A stretch of 64,000 bases of DNA, taken from contig OZ024898.1 of NCBI GenBank assembly GCA_964017195.1, positions 12,319,630 through 12,383,629 on the forward strand. The letters run 5' to 3'. Under the pieces are notes generated by a model. That model was given only the letters and a program-made list of their open reading frames with translations, made no database searches and was not told the DNA's origin. Position 1 is the stretch's first letter. Each line of letters begins with the position of its first letter. Origin of the DNA: Siderastrea radians (taxonomy: Eukaryota; Cnidaria; Anthozoa; Scleractinia; Rhizangiidae). Positions 1-9,514 of this stretch are shown one piece after another. Both the position numbers and the translations under genes were made by a program.

Positions 1-132
1 ATAAACATTTTAAATGGAAATATTATGTGGTTTTCTTTTCCTAAACAATGTTAGTCTTGGATAAACGATTTCGATAAGTTCTATAGTGTAAAGAAGTTCA
101 ACTTTGAAGAATTTTGAATGATCTTTTCGAAT

Positions 133-1164
133 CACGGCGGGGCCAAACCACCCCCCAAATGGGTCATTTAGACTAATTTTGCTTCTTTTTCATATTTCTT
201 TTCCAAACTTGGCAAAAAACCTTGGGTTGTCGCCCAATTTATTTTAAGTATGAGAATGACTTAAAAAAACAAATTGTGACGTCATAATGGCTGACGTCAC
301 AAAACGAGTTAACTGAAAATTTCAAATTTGAAATAAAAAGTTATGTCATCTGAAAGAACTTGGCAAGGGGAGTAAAATGCTGAAAACCGTACCTCGCTAA
401 GACAAACGTATCTTGAGTTATGGCAATTTAAAGACATTTAAAGTGTCCCCCCCGGAACCATACTTTTCTTCTAAAAACAACCCTGTTGATCTATTTTGTA
501 CAGTTTTTTTCCATGCAAGCTAATAATCTGGTAAAATGGACTTCTTGTTGTTCCAAAAAATCGTATCATTTTAGATTTTAAGTTTTCGGCTTGAAAACGA
601 TAATATTAGCAAGAGCATAATTGATCACGTGACACTTAATTACGTCACAAAACTGGTTTGGGGGCTCTAGCTCTGGCAGGAAAAAAATTTTCCGAGTTTT
701 TCTTTTTCATTTAGCTTCCGTCATTTAAGACATCTTATCTGCAACTTAAATGGTGTCGTTGACGCAACAAAACAACACTTAAATTCAAACGTATTACACA
801 AGGGGGGGACCCTATTTTGAGACTGTGAAATTTTCAAAATCTAAAATGCCATATCTCATCCATTATTTATCACATCGACAAACGGTTTTCAGCATTCAAC
901 TCCTCTTGACGTGTTCTTTCTAAAACACCAGAAAAAATTTAGAAATTCTAAAATTTTATTTTAGAGAATAATATGACGTCACCAATTATGACGTCATAAT
1001 TTGACATTTGGCATCACCATTCATGTCAAATTGTTTGGCACAAAGACCCATATCAAATTACCAAGTTTGGTAAAGAAATGATGAAAAGTAACAAAATTAT
1101 TAAAAATTAACCAAAAAACGGGACATTTCATGACCCATTTGGGGGGTGGTTTGGCCCCACCGTG
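133..1164. mobile_element. 1.03 kb fold-back (long-TIR) DNA element, non-autonomous
   Basis: The two ends are inverted copies of each other. The left end starts CACGGCGGGGCCAAACCACC and the right end reads the same on the other strand with one mismatch over about 35 bases. The homology continues inward in pieces to about 460 on the left and 800 on the right. It includes paired TGACGTCA-type palindromes near 278-300 and 970-1000, a shared ATGCTGAAAACCG block, and facing C7 and G7 runs. The trinucleotide AAT flanks both ends, which would fit the 3 bp target duplication of the PIF/Harbinger superfamily, but AAT is weak evidence in AT-rich DNA. No transposase reading frame is present. Confidence 0.75.
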
Positions 1165-1370
1165 AATGCTTTTTGTTGTTGACAATTTCATAAAAGGAGT
1201 ATAGCATCAGTTGCTATGGTTTTATAATCTCACTAATAAAGATCATAACACGTCATTGCGCTTCCTCGATCTAGCGAATGACGTATTATGAAATTATCGA
1301 AGTATGGAGAAAAAGAAAGAAATGTTTCATTCCTTGATTTTGTTAGTTTTACCGAAAGTGGTTTTACCAG

Positions 1371-1589
1371 CTCCTGTTGTGCGAGTGTTTCCAGGCGAAA
1401 GACTATCATGTTCAGCCTTAGGAGCTCCTCCCATAAACGTAGTTATGATGAGGAACTCAACAACAGTGGCAAATTCAACAAACGCAACGGTCATCCAAGT
1501 AGACGAAAAAAGTGATGAAGGGAAGTACCAATGCCGGGCTACTAACAAGCAAGGTATTGACGAAAGAGAGTTCGTGGTTATTCTCGAAG
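1371..1589 (+). CDS. Internal exon encoding one I-set-like immunoglobulin domain
   Basis: This is a 219-base open segment between a good acceptor (GTTTTACCAG before 1371) and a donor (GTGAGG from 1590). It is phase 1 at both ends, the classic symmetric phase of shuffled extracellular Ig exons. The 73 residues start APVVRVFPGERLSCSALG, contain the first Ig cysteine (LSC) and end with the F-strand motif DEGKYQCRATNKQG, whose YxC holds the second cysteine. A NST and a NAT sequon lie between them. The usual core tryptophan after the first cysteine is not visible (VVMM instead), so the fold is short or diverged. It should be part of a secreted or cell-surface protein. No neighbouring exon was recognised within several kilobases. 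Whether it belongs to the same gene as the LRR exons from 35.9 kb is unknown: the strand is the same but the phase differs. Confidence 0.72.
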
Positions 1590-1763
1590 GTGAGGTCACC
1601 CAGACTACTTCATTTTACCATGGCTAGTAGAACTTATAAACCAAGAAATTTACTTGGATCAGTAGGCTGCTAGGTTTGGAGAAAGTCTGTTCTTACCGTC
1701 ATTATCTCTTTTTACATGGCTGATTTTAATTGCCTCCATTTATTTTGGCATTGTTTACCCGCA

Positions 1764-1803
1764 GGATAAAGATAATGATGATAATAATAATAATGATAAT
1801 AGT
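1764..1803. repeat. Imperfect GATAAT/ATA microsatellite
   Basis: A short simple-sequence tract of GAT, AAT and ATA units lies in noncoding DNA between the Ig exon and the GIY-YIG relic. No gene is seen from 1590 to 2010. Confidence 0.8.
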
Positions 1804-2010
1804 AAAAATCGACGAGTAACCAGGGTTAAACTTATTAAAAATCTAAAAAAAAAACATTCTCTGGTTAGAAATTGTAAAAACCTTTTTGAGCATTTCGGCT
1901 ACCAGACTGCAGCCTATAACAAAAAATAGAACTGGCGCAAATGTAATAATATATACAGTAAAAAGTGTGAAAAAAATGTTCGTAAAAGGCTAATTAAAAA
2001 TGTTCGTTGT

Positions 2011-2563
2011 TTAAAAAAAAAATCGAAACAGCCTACAGTTATTCTCCATGGCAGTATGCCATGATTCAAGGGTTTTACGCACGCGATAGTCGCCTTTATC
2101 AATTACTCTAGCATAATTTTCAAAGTCAATTAACTGATTGTTCGTCCAAGCATGGTTTGCGATGTTGGATCCTTTAGAACAATGTTTTTCTTGACATTCC
2201 TGAAGTGTTCTTTTTTTTTTTCGAGTTAGAAAACTTCTTCCGGTTTCCCCAATGTAATTCCACGAACAACCATTGCAAGGGATCTTATAGACAACGTTAG
2301 TGTGAAGATCAATGGGTGGCCTGAGTTTTGGTGAAGGAAATTCTTGTTGTGAGGATCTGTAAGGTTTAGTGACGACTCTAATTCCATCGTTACGAAGTAG
2401 TCTGGTGAGTGGTTTGGTAAGGCCAGTGATGTAAGGGATGCAAACGAAATCAAGTGTGTTTGATGGCTTGTCCCACTTGAAGAACATACCGACTAATTCT
2501 CCTGGCGTGGGAATTGTTTCTGTGGGATGCTTCTTCTTCGGAATGTTAGAGATGATCGATGGA
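2011..2563 (-). pseudogene. Penelope-like element remnant: end of RT plus GIY-YIG endonuclease
   Basis: The open frame reads from about 2643 down to 2011 (210 codons); family similarity starts roughly at residue 60. Residues 68-93 (CIPYITGLTKPLTRLLRNDG, then IRVVTKP) match the linker that follows the reverse transcriptase in Penelope-like retroelements. Residues 117-199 form a GIY-YIG nuclease: VVYKIPC (the GIY position), YIGETGR at 130-136 (the YIG strand and catalytic Arg), His164, and Glu193 in RKTLESW (the metal-binding Glu position). In this family the nuclease nicks target DNA for reverse transcription. The RT itself is missing upstream (above 2643) and no plausible start exists. The KKKR stretch after the catalytic Arg is encoded by a homopolymer run near 2213-2221, a likely frameshift point, so the copy is dead. 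It is not the homing endonuclease of a mobile intron, because the flanking linker is specific to Penelope-like elements. Confidence 0.78.
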
Positions 2564-2644
2564 AGGTGGCCATTGGCTTTTAAGAGCGGTGTGCTGTAAG
2601 AACCGAGTAAAGGTATGCAACATAGAAAAAAAAGATTCCCCAAA

Positions 2645-3845
2645 ATCTACCAGAATAATGGCCTCGGTGAATTAATTCTAAAAATATAAGTTTCGGGTCG
2701 TTTAGATTTTTATTGTTTTTAGTAAATATTTTCGTATTTTGCCCTTGGCGGCCAAAATCAACGCCAAAATCGGGACTTTTCCGGAAGCTCCTGTTTAAAT
2801 ATTGAAAGCATTCTCGAAAAGATTAACCCAGGGAGTTGAAAAATCTTATTTGCTCTGTTTAGTAGCAGTGTCAAATTTTCATGAAAAGCGAACTTGAATT
2901 TTTGACGAAATTTAAAAATTATACCCAACAACGCTCGTTACCGACAACCCAATTTAGGCTAAAGTCAAGGCTTAAGAAAAGCACTCTGGTACATGGCTTT
3001 ACACAACGAGACTGCACTCCGGAGAAGAGCAATCATTTCAACTGAACATCGGCGAAAAAAAAATGGGATAAACGGCGAGTTTTTAGAGTGTTTTGAAAAC
3101 AGGCCACTTGAGTAATATGAGCGACCCGTTGACCTTTTATGTCAATGGAAATTAACAGACGGCAGTTCTTAAAATGTCTTTCCTTCGACAGAATACGAGT
3201 TTGCTTAGTTTTTTAGAATGTTTTCAAGTAGAGGAAACTAGAGTCTTGAATTTGAAGGCATTTGTCCCCAATATCGAGCGATGTTGGGGAATTTAGACAA
3301 GTATGTTATGAAATTTGACCTACTCCGTTTATCACCGAATTATACATTCAAAGTCTGTTTACAACGTAAGCTAACGTAAATGCGGAATCAATAATGACAT
3401 AAAAAGCCCATTCAAGAAATGTTTAGGAAATAACTATTACCTAAGAGAGCTTTTCCTGGCTGGAAACTACAACGTTCATTGTAAAACACATAGCGAGATC
3501 GCCGAGCCATGTGCAATATTTTTACAGTGCAGGTTCTCTGTGTTAACGATTAACCAAATTTTAGGCCCGCATAGCGTGCGGTAGGAAACAACGCTTAACA
3601 ATGGTGACGAACGCTAGTGCTTGATAGGAACACTTTGGATCCTGCAAAGGGAGGTTTCTTTCTAACCTTTTATTTATCACGTTCAAACCAGTGACACGTA
3701 CCAATCAAGTTCTCACAGAGTCGATCGGTTGCCTATAAGGTTAGCTACAGCCATTTGAGCCATTTCTATCGTTTGCTAAAGGCTGTAGACTGGTAGCCGA
3801 AAGCTCAAATAAATGTTTAACCAGGGAACGCTTTTTTAAGGATAT
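2645..3845. other. Intergenic, nothing recognised
   Basis: Stops occur in all frames and no domain, RNA gene or clear inverted repeat was recognised. Confidence 0.5.
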
Positions 3846-3849
3846 TTAA

Positions 3850-3924
3850 ATGATGATAATGATAATTATCCTCGTCATAATGATAATGATGAGAATACCG
3901 ATGATGACGATGATTATGATGATA

Positions 3925-3983
<59 letters not shown>
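3850..3983. repeat. GAT/ATG trinucleotide microsatellite
   Basis: The first part is degenerate; from about 3925 to 3983 it is an almost pure run of GAT. The apparent Met-rich and His-rich reading frames across it are artefacts of the trinucleotide. Confidence 0.95.
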
Positions 3984-3984
<1 letters not shown>

Positions 3985-4012
3985 GGGGTGGGGGACTGGG
4001 GGTGGGGGTGGG
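3984..4012 (+). other. G-quadruplex-forming tract
   Basis: Five G-runs (5, 5, 5, 5 and 3) are separated by spacers of T, ACT, T and T, directly abutting the microsatellite. This satisfies the usual G3+N1-7 quadruplex pattern with unusually long runs. Confidence 0.8.
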
Positions 4013-4196
4013 TAATCCCCATATATATCCGCTGTTGGTTCTTGCTCGCTCAAAATGATAAAAAAAAATCCCAAATCATTTTTCTCTTGTTCATGCTCAA
4101 GTCCTAATTTTGACACTTATCAGCCCATTACGTCTCGCTATAATAAATTGTTGTTCTTTTAGGGCTTAAAAAATCTATTTTATTTACAAGTGTGTC

Positions 4197-4545
4197 CTAC
4201 TCTGGTGGAAATCTTAGAAAGATAAGATCTTTGAAGTTCTTAATGAGGATCTTGAAGGGAAACCTTAAAAACGATAACCACCTATAATCCTCAAGGATCT
4301 TAGTTAATCTTGGAAAGATCCTCGAGGACCCTACAACGATCCTTGAGGATGCTGCAATACTCCTTGAGGATCCTGCAATGCTCCTCGAGGATGCTGCAGT
4401 GATTCCTGAGGATCCTGCAATGATCCCTAAGGGTTCAGCAAAGATCCTTAAATTGCTTGCAAAGATCATTAAGGATCCCTGTGCAGGATCTTGCGCAGGA
4501 TCCTAAAAGAATTAACAGCATCCTAAGTAGGATCCTATCAAACAT
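4197..4545. repeat. Degenerate minisatellite of about 21-24 bp with GGATCC cores
   Basis: Repeated units of the type GAGGATCCTGCAATGATCC are each partly self-complementary (GGATCC, AGGATCCT). About a dozen diverged copies can be seen. The serine-rich open frame on the - strand (SSRSIAGSS-like) is only the translation of this repeat. Confidence 0.8.
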
Positions 4546-4599
4546 GGAAGGAGTCCATTTGGTCAGGTGGGTTTAGGTAGGTCGTAGCAACAGGAATGT

Positions 4600-4875
4600 A
4601 AACTGAGTTGATAAGATAAACCGGCCACCGTAAAAAATACAAGATAAAAAATAATAAAGCAACGTTTTAAGCGTTAGCCTTTCTTCAGGACAAATAAAGG
4701 AATTGTGGATGGCTAGTGGTTTATATTTTTAACCCACTGTGGTACATGGGGGGGTGGTGGGGCGTGGAGGGGGTTGATGGAACCCCTTGGGTTTTTGATA
4801 TGCTATAATATTTTGAAGAGATTTCACCTTTAGTAGAAAGCCTGTGATGTGCTCTACAAGATAAGGTCTATATTA
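4600..4875 (-). repeat. Dispersed repeat with hammerhead-like core, possibly Penelope-associated
   Basis: On the - strand 4689-4661 reads CCTGAAGAAAGGCTAACGCT and continues TAAAACG. This resembles the CUGANGA / stem II / GAAA core of hammerhead ribozymes found in Penelope-like elements, but the GAAA box is changed to AAAA. Bases 4780-4870 (ACCCCTTGGGTTTT... and TAGTAGAAAGCC) are a diverged copy of sequence at 25480-25555, 34580-34665 and 42520-42600, so this is a family repeat. G-runs at 4748-4773 add a second quadruplex-prone tract. The link to the GIY-YIG relic 2 kb away on the same strand is an inference. Confidence 0.4.
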
Positions 4876-6085
4876 TGGGTTACAGCACCGCTGGGGGCCT
4901 GAGACGTCACCCAAGGTGGCGGCCATCTTGGCTGCCGTCTTGGATTTTACCAAAAATAGAAATCATCAAAAAACAGTGGAAACTGATTTTTTTCGTGCTA
5001 GACATGCAGAATATGACATAATTAAACACTGCTTCTTTTTGTAAACATTTTGTGCTTGCAACACCTAAACAAGTGAAAAAGATGTATCATGGCGTCATAT
5101 CTCGTAACCATAGAAATCGATTCTTACCAAACTTGTGTCAAAATGTGTCTGAGGGATGGGCGTACAGCTACTGAAAACTGCAGGTGGTGATGAAAAACCC
5201 TCTTGAAAAACATGCAAGAAGAACCTTGTGGGGCTGGCATCAACACCCCCCCCCCCCTTCTTGTACGTCCGAGGTTTAACGCATGACCCTCTGCGACCTT
5301 TACACCAGAGTATCACGGAGAGCTGCAAAAACTTACAGCAAATGGAGGATGGACCCTGTTGTCGTTGTCCTAATTGTTAAGTGCTATTTTTAATACAGAA
5401 ACTGTCACATCTGCAATTTCACTTTATCACAACTAGCTCTTTTCAAATGAACGGGCAATCTATTATGCAACGTTGATACCTGGAAATGCTTCTTTGTTAG
5501 TAGTATGAAAGGTATTTGTACGACGGAATCTTTTTATTTTGTGGAGGAATACATTAACCTCTATGACGTCATAGGCTATTGTTGGAATCCCGGCCCATGA
5601 ATAAAACGCTATGGTTTTGCATTAAATTGCTATGGAATTTCACGTTAGGTTGATGATGTCATATTCTATTTTAGCTTACAAACGGGTTTTGAACCAGAAT
5701 GACAATTGTTTTTGGATCCATGATGTCGTGCATTTTCTTTTGACCTCGATTGGCTGTCTGAAATTAGGAAGGCGTTCGTTTGGAAGAAGCAGTAGTGTTC
5801 ACTGCCGTATTCTTTATTGTTTGAAGGGCAGAACAGCTCGCTTTCTGCATAGCGCATCATTCGCATACTTTGGTAGTTTGAGTCATCATATATCTCAACC
5901 AAATATTTCGATTAGAATCAAGCCCTAGATCTTTCGGGATGGTAAGAGATACAGGAAGAGACCAACGACAAAGGAAAACCTGTCATGTTGGCAATGTCTT
6001 CCAGTTGAAGTACGCTGGAATGCTTAACACTCTCATCCAACAAAAGAAAGTCAGATGAAATTATGAATATGTGACATTCATATAT
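4876..6085. other. Intergenic, no gene recognised
   Basis: Bases 4900-4930 hold GGTGGCGGCCATCTTGG (a YY1-type GCCATCTT core) and 5246-5257 is a C12 run. The short open frames at 5632-5928 and 5666-5902 overlap on opposite strands and match no family I know. Confidence 0.45.
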
Positions 6086-6151
6086 TAAAGAAGATCCTCG
6101 CAGTTATTAACGCAACTTATGCAGTTGCAAAAAGAAAGCCTGAAAAAATCA

Positions 6152-6225
6152 GGCTTCCCGGGATTCGAACCCTGACCTCTGCGATACCGGTGCAGCGCTG
6201 ATGTAACCAATTGAGCTATCAAGTC
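6152..6225 (-). tRNA. tRNA-like repeat copy 1 (inverted), GGT at the anticodon position
   Basis: On the - strand a D-arm TAGCTCAATTGGTTA (A-box) and a T-arm GGTTCGAATCC (B-box) are present. The D-arm carries an extra ATC-type insertion (GTTACATCAGCGC) compared with the other copies, which should disrupt the D stem, and the acceptor end is changed to GGGAAGCC. It is probably a tRNA pseudogene or SINE head. Confidence 0.5.
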
Positions 6226-6505
6226 AACTGGGAGCTGGTCATTAAATTGGTTCGTAATATACCCTGGAAAGATGAAGATGAAATTATGAATATATGACAT
6301 TCATATATTTGAACTGCGGAATGAAGAAATAAATGTAAAGAAGATCCTGGCAGTTATTAACGCAACTTATGCAGTTAATGCGAGGATCTTCTTTACATTT
6401 ATTTCTTCATTCCGCAGTTCAAATATATGAATGTCATATATTCATAATTTCATCTTCATCTTTCCCGGGTATATTATGAACCAATTTAATGACCAGCTCC
6501 CAGTT

Positions 6506-6577
6506 GGCCTGATAGCTCAATTAGTTAAAGCGCTGCACCGGTATCGCAGAGGTCAGGGTTCGAACCCCGGCAAGCCT
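6506..6577 (+). tRNA. tRNA-like repeat copy 2, GGT at the anticodon position (Thr-like)
   Basis: D-arm, anticodon arm (CTGCA-CCGGTAT-CGCAG), variable loop AGGTC and T-arm CAGGG-TTCGAAC-CCCGG are visible. A T6 pol III terminator follows directly. The acceptor pairs only about six bases with a mismatch; the anticodon stem has an A-C mismatch and the T stem an A-G mismatch. GGT-anticodon Thr tRNAs are not normally used by animals, so this is more likely a tRNA-derived repeat than a working tRNA. Confidence 0.5.
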
Positions 6578-6741
6578 GATTTTTTCAGGCTTTCTTTTCG
6601 CAACTGCATAAGTTGCGTTAATAACTGCGAGGATCTTCTTTACATTTATTTCTTCATTCCGCAGTTCAAATATATGAATGTAATTCCATCTTCATCTTTC
6701 CCGGGTATATTACGAACCAATTTAATGACCAGCTCCCAGTT

Positions 6742-6813
6742 GGCTTGATAGCTCAATTGGTTAGAGCGCTGCACCGGTATCGCAGAGGTCAGAGTTCGAA
6801 TCCCGGCAAGCCT
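6742..6813 (+). tRNA. tRNA-like repeat copy 3
   Basis: Same architecture as copy 2, with GGCTTG/CAAGCC acceptor pairing. The B-box is weakened (AGAGTTCGAATCC instead of AGGGTTCGAA). A T6 run follows. The spacer before this copy lacks part of the ATTCAT region. Confidence 0.5.
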
Positions 6814-6988
6814 GATTTTTTCAGGTTTTCTTTTCACAACTGCATAAGTTGCGTTAATAACTGCGAGGATCTTCTTTACATTTATTTCTTCATTCCGCGG
6901 TTCAAATATATGAATGTCATATATTCATAATTTCATCTTCATCTTTCCCGGGTATATTACGAACCAATTTAATGACCAGCTCCCAGTT

Positions 6989-7060
6989 GGCTTGATAGCT
7001 CAATTGGTTAGAGCGCTGCACCGGTATCGCAGAGGTCATGGTTCGAATCCCGGCAAGCCT
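6989..7060 (+). tRNA. tRNA-like repeat copy 4
   Basis: Same architecture, with GGTCATGGTTCGAATCC in the T-arm. A T6 run and the two downstream hairpins are kept. It is the last direct unit; the repeat ends near 7130. Confidence 0.5.
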
Positions 7061-7130
7061 GATTTTTTCAGGTTTTCTTTTCGCAACTGCATAAGTTGCG
7101 TTAATAACTGCGAGGATCTTCTTTACATTT

Positions 7131-7640
7131 AAAAGAAAGTCAATCGCTGTAATTTTTTTGTTCTTCGACACCCCAGTCAACGACAACATTTTTCCCTTGT
7201 GACGTCTAACAAGGATTCATTTATGTATTACCAAGATGAAGTGGTAGATAAAATTTACCTAAAAACTGCTGGAAGCATTTGCAGGGCCCTTGGCTTCGAA
7301 CTAGGTAATTCTTGGGAGGCATACGTAACCGCGCTACCGAAAGTTCCTTGGAACAGCATGTACAAGTTTCTCCCCTGGAACACGAAGGGGTGAGGGAGTT
7401 AAATCAAGCGATTTTCTGGTTGCCAGAATATCCTGCGAGTGGGAGAATCGTCGCGTACATTCAAAACAAAGTGGAACAGCCAATTCGCGTCGATTTATTT
7501 TGCGAAGTTGCACAAATCTACGAACTCAGTATACAAGTCTTTTGGCTTCCATGAAAAGCATTCACTCCCTAAAAAGGTGGAATTATCTCTAGTTCGGCAT
7601 GTGAAAGTTTCACTGACATAGAAATCGGGTCAGTTTGTTC
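7131..7640. other. No gene recognised
   Basis: Short overlapping + strand frames at 7199-7393 and 7312-7554 have no recognisable motif. They could be exon fragments, but no convincing splice pair was found. Confidence 0.4.
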
Positions 7641-7643
7641 CCG

Positions 7644-8315
7644 GTATAGGCAATCAAACGTTCGGGAATTGAACAACGAGCTCTGTGTGAATTTGATGTT
7701 CTTTACCAATTGAATATAATCGAACAATTCGGCCACAATCGACTCAATCTATTGGATTATGTTCGATTATGTTCAGGAAACGAACTCAATCGAACTCAGT
7801 CTAAGGGAATGAGCTCGATCGGGTTCGGAAATGGCGTTTAATCGAACAAATGTCATTTTATGTGGTCCGACTGCCAGTTTTGTTACTTTAGGCAAGCTCT
7901 GGTAACCGAAGCAAGCCGAAAAGAAAGCAAGCCTATCGAAAACAAGACTGTCCAGGGCAGAGAAAAGAAAAAGAAAACAGAAAAACTGGAAAAGTGTGGC
8001 CTTTTGGGCTTATTTTCTTCAAAAAGTAGAAAATGTTCGCTCTCCTCCACTTCAAAATAGCACTCTCTTAAAGCTGGCAACCAACATGCATCTGAAGACA
8101 TTTCTCCGAGATATCTGCTGTTACGAAAAACACGTGTTTTACTGAAGTAAGTCGAGCCTCCAAAAAACTTATGTTTTTATCTTTTTCAACACCAGCTCCA
8201 TAAAAACCAAGAGTTCGGAAATCGAACGTTTGATTGCGTTCGATTGCCCGTTGTTTTGTGTGAGATTGATTGAGTGCGATTGAAATTCAGTTCTATTGCG
8301 TTCGATTGCCTACAC
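7644..8315. mobile_element. TIR element (0.67 kb) rich in ATCGAAC motifs
   Basis: The left end GTATAGGCAATCAAACG is mirrored by the right end CGTTCGATTGCCTACAC. The subterminal regions on both sides repeat TCGAAC/GTTCGA many times (7700-7840 and 8210-8310). There is no transposase frame and no clear target duplication. The many inverted GTTCGA motifs suggest subterminal transposase-binding repeats. Confidence 0.55.
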
Positions 8316-9199
8316 TACGGTTTGTTATGTTTGCATTGTTAAGCACCTGCAAGCGGGTAGCCAGAACGCTCAATCATTTTTTTCCACATTCATTTGTTTT
8401 TCGATTGTAAATTGATTGTAAATTGTAATCTTGGCGTTGATAGAGTGAAAGAAAACGGTCCTGCAAAACCATTCATATATTATACCCATATTAGCCGCTC
8501 TGTTTACATCGGGCGAAAAAAAAATCAATTGAGCTAATCAAGCTTACTTGCAAAGTCATACATCCAATACTTTTGTGAACCTGAACAACACGGCATCAAT
8601 ACAAGAGATGGATAAGGATACATCTAATCCCTGTTTCTTTGCTTCAAGACACAAGCTCCTCTGAGACAAGTATTGACAAAATTTTCCTTCGGAATCACTG
8701 TACAGCAGCTTCAACTGCGAAGGGTAATTTAGAAGGAAACATACCGACCAAGTAAGAGCGAAAAAAGTCACGTTTGTTCGGCACACTCCCAAAATAGTTC
8801 AGGAATACAACGGCCTGAAATGGAAGAGTAAATTCCTTCATCGGTATGGATAGTTTTCCTCAATATGACGGATTTTAAAAGATAACCGCCCAGAAACAAT
8901 TTCGTGTTGCACGTAATACCCCTTATGCGTGTTTGTGTCAGACTAAATAATTTCACCACCAAAGCTCGCTTTCAGAGTAGAAACTTTACCATGAACAAAA
9001 TCAAAATCCCAAAGCAGCAAAACTGAAAAGAATATCCTCGTGCAATGTGCCAGATGATGAGAATAATTTAGTGAAAACGAGGCTTCGTGGTGAGTTTTGG
9101 GCAGGTGACGTAATCGTGCATAAGGCTCCATTCAAAGACAGGCTATGAAGCCACAGACATTACTATATTTCTCTGCAAAAAAAATGATATTCCTGGTCT
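8316..9199. other. No gene recognised
   Basis: Only short overlapping frames occur, without known motifs; no repeat structure was noticed. Confidence 0.4.
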
Positions 9200-9406
9200 C
9201 GACTTAAACTATTTATTGAATTCCACGTACAGTTTCAAGGCGAAAAAGAACCAAAACTGTCGAGGGAACCGAAAACCAAACTACAAAATTACACCAAATC
9301 TTTCCATGTCCTTTTTCCATACGACCAAGAAATAGATCACGTGTCCTAAATGAATTACACTTTACGAACACTCAAACGTCCTTAAAAGTCACTGTCCTTT
9401 AGATCA
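9200..9406 (-). repeat. 3' LTR of the BEL/Pao element
   Basis: On the - strand it begins TGATCTAAAGGACAGTGAC and ends near ATAAATAGTTTAAG. It aligns along its whole length to 15031-15243. An AATAAA signal lies close to its end. The terminal CA is lost in this copy. Confidence 0.82.
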
Positions 9407-9423
9407 TCCTCCCCCTCCTCGAT
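9407..9423 (-). other. Polypurine tract
   Basis: The - strand reads GAGGAGGGGGAGGA immediately before the TG of the 3' LTR. This is the expected plus-strand primer position for reverse transcription. Confidence 0.8.
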
Positions 9424-9514
9424 GGGTCGGTGATCCATCGACCTTATAAACAGGTAAACAGTGGATATCGTTTATGAATCATCTAAATGTTCTTAGTGTT
9501 CTTAGTGTTCTTAA

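Larger units (their letters stand above)
6090..7130. repeat. Tandem and inverted array of a tRNA-containing repeat (about 240 bp unit)
   Basis: Three direct units with periods of 236 and 247 bases lie on the + strand, and one unit lies inverted at about 6095-6345. Each unit holds a tRNA-like sequence, a T6 tract, a hairpin of the form AGCCTGA-loop-TCAGGCT, a second hairpin CGCAACT-GCATA-AGTTGCG, an ATTCAT-rich spacer and a CAGCTCCCAGTTGG leader. The inverted and first direct units meet head to head near 6380. Open frames spanning the units (SYIHNFIFIFPGYI-like) repeat with the unit and are not genes. The arrangement looks like a tRNA-derived SINE or tandem satellite. Confidence 0.85.

Noticed and set aside
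3817..4116. Histidine-rich and methionine-rich open frames
   Set aside because: They are translations of the GAT microsatellite on the two strands.
4197..4469. Serine-rich open frame on the - strand
   Set aside because: It only reads the BamHI-like minisatellite; no start context or domain.
6090..7130. CRISPR array
   Set aside because: Repeats are long (about 240 bp) with tRNA features and no short repeat-spacer pattern; the genome is animal-like.
6085..7189. Family of similar small proteins (SYIHNFIFIFPGYI-type)
   Set aside because: They are frames through the tRNA-containing repeat units, on both strands, with the same period as the repeat.
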